A DNA stretch of 64,000 bases from Uloborus plumipes. Its lineage: Eukaryota; Arthropoda; Arachnida; Araneae; Uloboridae. Both the position numbers and the translations under genes were made by a program. The stretch covers positions 45,420 through 109,419 of the forward strand of contig JAXGGA010003067.1 in assembly GCA_038373865.1 (NCBI GenBank), given 5' to 3'. Shown here piece by piece: positions 57,213 to 64,000 of this stretch (its first letter is position 1; each line of letters starts with the position of its first letter). The notes under the pieces were generated by a model, which worked only from the letters and a program-made list of their open reading frames with translations, searched no databases and was not told the DNA's origin.

Positions 57213-58965
57213 TATAATTCTTTTTGTTCTTCGGAATTGAGAAAGGTATGAATGTAGCGATGTTTAAGCGTGTTTTTTAAATGTATCCCCTTCAACGCAA
57301 CACTTTTGGTTGTTTCAACATAGCTTATTAAAATAAACGAATCACCGATTTAAAAGAACCACAAGCACAAGCAATTTTTACTTTGATTGATTTTAATTTG
57401 CAAAAGAAGTTATAAGTTTTAAAAGGTATTGTTTGCCTATATTTTTCTTGTTATTTTTGTAGTCTTAGTTACCCCCAAAATGCAGCATTTTATGTTCTAT
57501 TTTTCAAAAATTTCCTCGGGGGAGAAACCCCGAACCCCCAGAAATTGCGGATATTCTCCACTTCATTAAAAATAGTCACTGCTTGACTTTAATCATACTC
57601 ATTTTGTTTTAGTCAAGGTTGAATAAAACAAAAAAAAAGAAAAGAATAAAGGCAGCACGAAGTTTAAAAAACGAGAGGTAAAAAAAAAAAAAAAGACACG
57701 AGGTTCTGTATCAGCAAAAAAAAAAAAAAAAAAAAAAGGTGACAAAAATGGCCTGTTCTGCCTACAACAAAGTTTTCCAACTACAAAAGGGCCCAATATC
57801 TAAAATAGCTTAGGGCGCCATTCGGTCGAAATCCGACCCTGAATACAAGATATTGTTTTGTCACGCTGTTTTTAATTCCCAACATCTATTTATTGGGTTG
57901 GACATTTTTTAGCAATTTATTACTTTTCAAACTTTAATCGTGGAAAAGGGCGGCATTTTGTATTTATGTCCGGATCGGCAAAATTGCTAGGGCCGTCCCT
58001 GGCTTTAATTCAAATTGTTGCAGTCGAGAGATCTGAAATTCTTTTGATGCAGTAGACACAGACACGTCTAACGTATAGCCCCCCTTTATCATTGCTTCGG
58101 CGGTTATAAATATAAAAGAAAGCAAGAGAATAAATTATAGACACAACAATACATTTTGTCCTGTCTATTTGGAAGTCCCTGATTGGGTAGATGGAAGTGA
58201 GTGTTGTATTTACTTCTGGACCGGATTCAGACATATCAAGGCCCTAAGTTATTTCATGTATTGGATCCCTTATGTAGCCTGGACAACTTCTTTGTGAGCA
58301 AAACTGGTCAGGGTTTGAAAAAGTCCAGCCCGCCTGGATTTTCGATCTAATACCCCGGTTTTTTTTTTGGTTTTTCTTTTTCAAGAATCATTTTCAAATC
58401 ATTCATTCTCTATTAAGACATTGTATACCAAACTATAGCTTGCTACTTTTACTTATGATCGAATCATGTGAGGTCCGAAAAGAAGTCACTGTGACCTGCT
58501 AAATGTTTTTCCTTTTAAAGGCTTCCTGGAGAAAAAACAATCTGAGACTTAGAAATACGATTGCTTAAACTATTCAGATTTTTGATCAAAGTAGCCTGTC
58601 CAGATCTGGACACTACTTTGTGGCATAGACGGCTGGTGCACCAAAAATGTGGGGGGGGGGGGTGAGTGGTAGGTCCAGGGTAGGAGGCATCAGAATTTAG
58701 CTATAATTTTGACATCACTGGTTAAATGACCTATAAAAAAATCTGGTATGGACCCCACACTACTTCCTTTTACGTGTTAATTTCTTAGTAGTTGCCTTAA
58801 GTGTTAAAAAAAGTGCTTGGAGTGACCAAGGTAACAATTCAAATATTTGCTCCCCTAATCTGCCACGAAACAATGCAAAAAATATTTTACTATGGTTAAT
58901 TTTCTAAATATTGCTGATTTTAATATCATTCAGTGAATTTTTCGCAAATAGCGCCAAGTTGAACC

Positions 58966-61150
58966 GGGGCCGTCGCGAAGTCAGCAGTTTCCCTCTTTCT
59001 ACCGGGCCTGCTTCAAGATTCGATTGCGCAATCCAAGTGATCCCATAAACTTAGCACTTCGCATGCTGTAGTCTCTTAAATTAACACTTGATGCTGGTTA
59101 CCAAAGACTTAAAAACTTAAATGTCTGAAGTTGATCTTGACATTTTCATTATTCCATAACAAATATTAGTTCTGCATGCATATTTTATTTATAATAAAAG
59201 AAATAATCAGAAAACAAAATAATGTAATGGTATTATCGATTGTCATCCATTCAAATATTCAGCATAAGCTCTTAATTAGTGTTTTACATTGCAATTGCTC
59301 TTTCAAATTGTAAATGAATACAATAAAAATGTAATAGATTCAATTAGATCAGTAGGTTCATTTAATATTAAGAAAATACTCGTACATTATTCATTACATT
59401 TTTGAAATTTATTGAACATTATAAACTGGAAAAGGAATCTTTCCTTAGCTGATTAGTTTTAATTTGGTGTTTGATATGACCAACTTAGAAGTATTAAAGA
59501 CCTTTTACAATGTAGTCATATTTTAAAAGTAAGATTTCTTGATTTTAAAATGTACTGAAATAAAATTCAATAAGAAATAGTCAAATATTTTCTGTTCAAA
59601 CTTTTGAATAAATTCAAAGAACTTCAAGTATTTGCGACAACTTCATTGTGAATTTGTGCTCTATTTTTAAATAATGCAAAACACATTCTGAGAGTAGTTA
59701 TTTATTTACAAAAATAAAAGTTAATATAGAACATTTTTAAAATTGTGTAGTTTAAACAATAATATGTAATTAACAATGTCAATTCACACAATGGGTTTTA
59801 CTTCTGAAAATTTTCGACCTTGAATTTGAAAAAACTATAACAATGATAATAAAACCCAAGTTCAAAGGAATTTGAATACAGACATCATTGACGTACAGCC
59901 CAAAGACATTTTTGAATTTCAATATTTGTATTTTACGCCAATTTTGGTCAAATTTGGTACGAACACTTTTTTTGCGTACCATTTGCATACACTCTTGCCA
60001 ATGCTTTTCAGTATAAAAGAAGTTGCTAAAGTTAAATCAAATAACTTTGAATAAAAACGAGCCAAGTCTTACATTTTTAAACATTCCTTTAGAATGTTTT
60101 AATTTTTATTGGTAAATTTTATGCCCACCAATGAAGACATGCCTCACAATTTAATTATGTTTGGCAGTTTGTCAAAGTACCTAATTTTCTTTTATTACTT
60201 TTTGAGTAGCAATCTTTTATTGTTTTTGTATTATCATTAAGGAATATATTAGATATTCCCGATAAACAATATTTAATATGATTTAAGACAGAAGTACCAC
60301 AGTTACAATTAACTAAAAAGTCCATCCCCATAATTTCCATTTTTTCTACTGCAAGTTGCACTAATAAATTTCTTTGCTCATGAAAGTTTAAAAATGATTT
60401 CTCATGGTCTTTACTTAAAAGTTTCCTAAAAATCTGAAAAGTACATGCAGTTACATCTATCAACATTTTTTGGGGAAATTTAAGTTTACCTCTGTCGGTC
60501 AGTAATAAAAGTTGATAAACATCAGAATTCTCCAATTCTAACGTTTTATCAGACACAAACATTGAAATGCATTCTAGACACTGAACCTTATGTGATAATT
60601 TATAACCTACGTAACCTGAAATATAAACCAAAACTGACATTTCATCATCCTTAATTTCATCATCACTATTACTGTTAAATACATCATAGAAATGTTCGGG
60701 TATTTCTACTTCAGGACTCTTAGTTAATTCTCCACAATTCAAATTTCTTAATTTAAACTCGCCATTCTTTTCTGAATATAAACGAATTAAACTTAATATT
60801 TTTAATTTCCTTTCTGCTTCCATAACTTGGATACAAGATACGTTGTAGTTTGCCCCACTCATTTGACGGTATAGGCCGAATTTGGCCTCTAAACAATGTC
60901 TGAATTTTTTTTTCAAACATATTTCTATTGATTCTATTATTATCTATTCTATTATTATAACATGTCTGCAACGGAAAACAAACTGCTCGAACTGAATGCA
61001 CAGCACAGAGCACAGTAGCTGTGGCGTCGCAGTCACTCCGTCTCGATAACCGTTGGCCATGGGATCACTTGGATGACTCATCCCATGAATTCGGACGCTT
61101 GAAGCAGGCCCGGTAGAAAGAGGGAAACTGCTGACTTCGCGACGGCCCCG
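58966..61150 (-). mobile_element. P-like (THAP9-type) element, internally deleted
   Basis: A perfect 52-bp terminal inverted repeat (GGGGCCGTCGCGAAGTCAGC...) is flanked by an 8-bp duplication, GTTGAACC (58958-58965, 61151-61158), as in the P superfamily. The uninterrupted copy of R at 22821-23465 has a single GTTGAACC, confirming the insertion site. It is 2185 bp and codes only for a C-terminal transposase part. Confidence 0.9.
60155..60916 (-). pseudogene. P-element/THAP9-like transposase, C-terminal part
   Basis: A 253-codon frame. YISGYVGYKLSHKVQCLEC matches the C-terminal Y-I-x-G-Y/F-V ... C-x2-C signature of P-type/THAP9 transposases, and an upstream FGLYRQMSGANYNVSCIQVMEA-type segment (given here only in part) fits the same region. 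The THAP DNA-binding domain, GTP-binding part and most of the catalytic domain are absent, so it cannot transpose alone. The frame itself has no stop, implying a recent deletion or that it survives as a fragment. A possible upstream frame continues to 61013 in another phase. Confidence 0.75.
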
Positions 61151-62060
61151 GTTGAACCCAAATTCAAAAAAATAATTTTTTCGCCAAATTTGTCGCCAAC
61201 TTGGCGATATTTCGCCAAGTTGGCGTCATACACTTGGCGACCAAAAGCTTGACGACATATCGCCAAGTGGTCGCGCCAATTCATATCACTTGAGTCTGCA
61301 TTGAAATTAACACTGATTTACCCCAAAAAGGGGTAAAACACCCCCTTGGAAACAATGCAACCACAAGGGGAGGTGCACAACTAGACCATCCTCAGAGCTT
61401 ACATACCAAGCTAGAAGTTTCTAAGGCATATAGTTTTTGAGTTATGCGAGACACATACGCACATACATCCGCACATACGTACATCCAGACGTCACGAGAA
61501 AACTCGTCGTAATTAACTCGGGGGTGGTTGAAAAGGATTTTTCGGCTGCTTATATGTTGGTAGGTACATATGCACGTGCTGACAGGTCGAAAAAACTACT
61601 GAACATTCATTCGGGGGTGAGCAAAATCAAAATTTAGACTCAAATTTGAGTGATTTTTTTTTTTCGCGATCACAATACTTCCTTTACTACGTAAAAGGAA
61701 GTAAAAATGGGAAATATGGCCTCAAAAATTAAGACTGATGGCCACGTAGACAACCCCCATCCGATTTTAAGTTCTATTCTTATGAAATTACCTGAAAAAT
61801 GTCCATTTCGTTGGAATTTTCAGCTTTTACTTTTGTGAAACAAATCAATCCACTGAGTAAAAAATCATTTTAATCGATCATTAACTTTTAACTTTAAAAA
61901 AATAAGAGGGCAAGGCCCTTTTACTTCTAGAAGTGAGAAGGCAGTCGCCCCCTGTACGAGTCGCCTATGAGATCTGGACCGGCTACTTGGATCAAAAATC
62001 GGAACCATTTTTAAAGAAATTGCAATCCTAATTCTTAAGACAGTGTCTTTTCTCCAAAAA

Positions 62061-63793
62061 GACTTGAGAAGAAAAGCAGGGCTGGCAATGTAAACAACGA
62101 ACAAGCTTCAACTTTGGGCCCCATGATCGTGAACAGGTCCGTATGGCACCGAGAGGGCGTAGTTCATGCCTGAAACCCAGCGTTCCACCGCGCGTGATCC
62201 GCTATCTAGAATCATCGCCCGGTTCGTGACAGGCGAGCGATTCCATTGTCCGAATCTGTTTCGGAATTGGAAAGAAAAAAATGGCGTTTATATTTGGCAC
62301 GGAACGGGACAATGGTGAGAAGATCCAGTCCTACTTTCCATTCCTTGTGTGTGTGTGCGTCGGCAATTCGGAATTCGTATTTGATCTCCATAATCTTAGG
62401 TTTTAAGCAACGCCCCCGTAATATTCTACCTTGCGGCGATGGATCCAAGCTATATTCGAATTAAGTTTTTAATTGGTTAATTTTAGAATTTAAATTTGGA
62501 AATCAACCAATTGTTAATTTCCCGGACAGTTTCTTTGTTTCGAAGAACTTCGATAGATGGCAGTGCGTTTTGAACAAAGGGCGAATTTTTGCTCTGTGTT
62601 AAAACCAGAAATCGAAAGGTACTCTTTAGTATCGAGAAGGTGTTGGTTTAAGTCTTGTCATACGGGTTAATCCAAATTGTGTGCAAATTAGAATTGGAAG
62701 TTCATAAGTCAGTGGAGTGTGCGCTTTATCTGTGGGAAGGTGGGCCTAGCTTGAGTTTGCAATTTAGGAAATATACTGGTGTAATATAGTCGGGGAGTGG
62801 GGATAAATAATGACAATTGTCCCTCAAAGTTTCGTCTCCTAAAAAGAAGAATTTAACAAAGAAAATGCTTTACATTTAGAACAGCACGAAAATCCCCGTG
62901 GGAAAAGAATTAAATTGGTGTTTCAAACAAAAAAGTCTCTCTCTCTCCCTCCCCCCCAGGAAGAAAAAAGAATTGGATGAAACACGTATTACAAATAGAA
63001 TACAATGAAAATTGTCCTCTCCTTGAAAAAAATAATTAAATAAAAGTCCGCATTATAATTAGAACAAAATAAGAATCTTCGTTACAATACAGTGTATTGT
63101 AACGAAACTCTTTGTCAAACCTTACGTATGACCATGTTTTTTTCCGCCAGGCGAGCTAAGGGTCCGATTCGCGCGAAGTGAAATGAAAGTCTGCTCGAGT
63201 GAAGCTGGAGATGAGGGAGGGTTTATAAATATCCCCCGTTTTGCAGATTGAAAACGAAATGTGGTGCAATCGGGCGTGCCGGAGGAATTACAGGATATCC
63301 GACACAGTTGGCCGATGAGAGCGCTTCGAAATCACCCATCCGATGTTGCTAAACGTTGCTCTGCGCCCGTGGTCGTTGAGCACGTGGTGCTGGCAGAGTT
63401 CAGACATTCTTCCCCGAAGAGTCTTCAGATCCATTCATAACCTTTAAGCCTCGTTGATATTCTTTGTTTTTGGTACTTTTTCTGGAAGAAGTTATTATAG
63501 CTATTTCTTTACTTTCTAATTGTCGGAAATCGAAAATTACTGCTTTCCCGCAGTGTGTCTTATAGCAGGATATGTGTTACTGAGAAAATCCAATAAAATG
63601 TCAACATTATCCGGGAAATATCAGCATGCACATACCAAGGTCATCAGAGAAGTTCCGAATATATCTGGTGAATCGCATCAGGCGAAATTTCACATGCACA
63701 AAGTTCCCTCTTTATTCTGCTTCTGCGAGTAGCAAATTTTACAGTAAAGATTCTTTCTTTTTCCGTGTTTACCATATCCTCTCGAAAACTGAA
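62061..63793. other. No gene recognised; possible promoter region
   Basis: GC content rises at 62110-62300 and 63140-63430. A GT-microsatellite lies at 62347-62360. TTTATAAATAT at 63222-63232 is a good TATA box in GC-rich flanks, so a plus-strand transcript may start near 63255 and run out of the window. No convincing coding exon was found. Confidence 0.3.
63222..63232 (+). promoter_or_regulatory. Possible TATA box
   Basis: TTTATAAATAT in a GC-rich setting. No initiator or coding exon could be tied to it inside the window. Confidence 0.3.
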
Positions 63794-63937
63794 ATACTGC
63801 CGGTTTCAAGAAATACTATTCGATTAAGCGGGGACCTTTAGCATTGCGTCTATGGCATGGAAAAATGTTTGGTTCCGGGAAGTTTTATGAGCGGGTTTTT
63901 CGTTTATCCGTTACCCGATTAAGTGGGGTCGACAGTA
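63794..63937. mobile_element. pogo/Tigger-like MITE (TTAAGCGGGG family), copy 3
   Basis: TACTGCCGGTTTCAAG ... CGATTAAGTGGGGTCGACAGTA, matching most of 49564-49742 but with a shorter left end. Confidence 0.75.
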
Positions 63938-64000
63938 TATTTAGATTTAAAATGCTTTCTGACCGGTGCTTTTCGTTGCAATATGAGATCGGCAATCAGT

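Larger units (their letters stand above)
56430..58001. mobile_element. hAT-like element, 1572 bp, containing a Penelope fragment
   Basis: CAGGGGCGGCCCTAGC and GCTAGGGCCGTCCCTG ends, flanked by a perfect GCTTTAAT (56422-56429, 58002-58009). No hAT transposase is seen; about 600 bp of the interior is the Penelope-like insertion at 56607-57212. Confidence 0.92.
58741..61705 (+). mobile_element. Helentron-like repeat R, copy 2, split by a P-like element
   Basis: 58741-58965 and 61151-61705 together match the uninterrupted copy at 22821-23465, ending in the same ACTTCCTTTACTACGTAAAA hairpin. An extra CACATACG-type microsatellite at 61450-61490 is absent from copy 1. Confidence 0.7.
58624..61969. 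mobile_element. hAT-like MITE (GGCGGCTGGTGCACC family), copy 2, split
   Basis: Left piece 58624-58740 and right piece 61706-61969 align to the halves of 41611-42028. The rest is inserted repeat R. AGATCTGG follows the right end at once and also occurs on the left, 14 bp before the apparent start, so the target duplication is unclear. Confidence 0.75.
58520..62060. repeat. Outer inverted-repeat segment of the nested block
   Basis: About 90 bp at 58520-58612 (GATTTTTGATCAAAGTAGCC ... CCAGATCTGG) recurs inverted at 61970-62060. All other elements of this block lie between the arms. Confidence 0.6.

Noticed and set aside
62212..62464. Overlapping ORFs in GC-richer DNA
   Set aside because: No splice-consistent extension, signal or domain could be identified; kept only as unannotated sequence.

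Overview
The window looks like arthropod, most likely arachnid (spider-type), nuclear DNA. It is AT-rich and repeat-dense, with small exons separated by kilobase introns. Its recognisable host genes are chitin-binding type-2 (CBM14, peritrophin-like) secreted proteins and a gustatory-receptor-like 7TM protein. No operons, ribosome binding sites, CRISPR arrays or rRNA are visible.

Four host genes can be built by hand from splice sites and reading-frame phase. Gene A (+, 3166-15133) has five exons and encodes a 189-aa secreted six-cysteine protein with a sushi/CCP-like core and a lysine-rich tail. Gene B (-, 30028-17877) has four exons and encodes 399 aa: signal peptide, two canonical CBM14 domains, a Thr/Pro mucin-like stretch, and a third CBM14 domain missing Cys2 and Cys6. 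The gustatory-receptor-like gene (-, 32884-31688) is one 398-aa exon. Gene C (-, 49969-37278) has five exons and encodes 528 or 539 aa: signal peptide, a CBM14-like domain missing Cys1 and Cys3, two canonical CBM14 domains, and a Ser/Thr/Glu/Asp-rich tail. In genes B and C every internal exon begins and ends in phase 1, the signature of domain-shuffling modules, and the summed exon lengths divide by three in genes A, B and C.

Most of the rest is transposable-element DNA. Gene A intron 1 holds a 3.5-kb DDE transposon with a 9-bp target duplication and a spliced, now broken, transposase. Gene B intron 2 holds a complete 1293-bp mariner with one nonsense codon. Also present are a P-like element reduced to a C-terminal transposase part, a Penelope-like fragment with a GIY-YIG endonuclease, a Jockey-like ORF1 fragment, two tRNA-derived SINE families (one inserted in the other), at least eight short hAT-like elements (several with perfect 8-bp duplications), several pogo/Tigger-like TA-flanked elements, and Helentron-like repeats with palindromic ends. 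The region 58.5-62.1 kb is a nested stack: inverted-repeat segment, hAT-like element, Helentron-like repeat, P-like element.

The most unusual points are the loss of cysteines in disulfide-partner pairs in two separate CBM14 domains (one through a stop codon exactly at the Cys6 position), the unfamiliar secreted protein of gene A, a 157-bp perfect fold-back at 42.1-42.4 kb, an element carrying many copies of a quasi-palindromic 14-mer at 0.4-2.4 kb, and a receptor gene whose start codon lies inside a locally repeated 240-bp unit.
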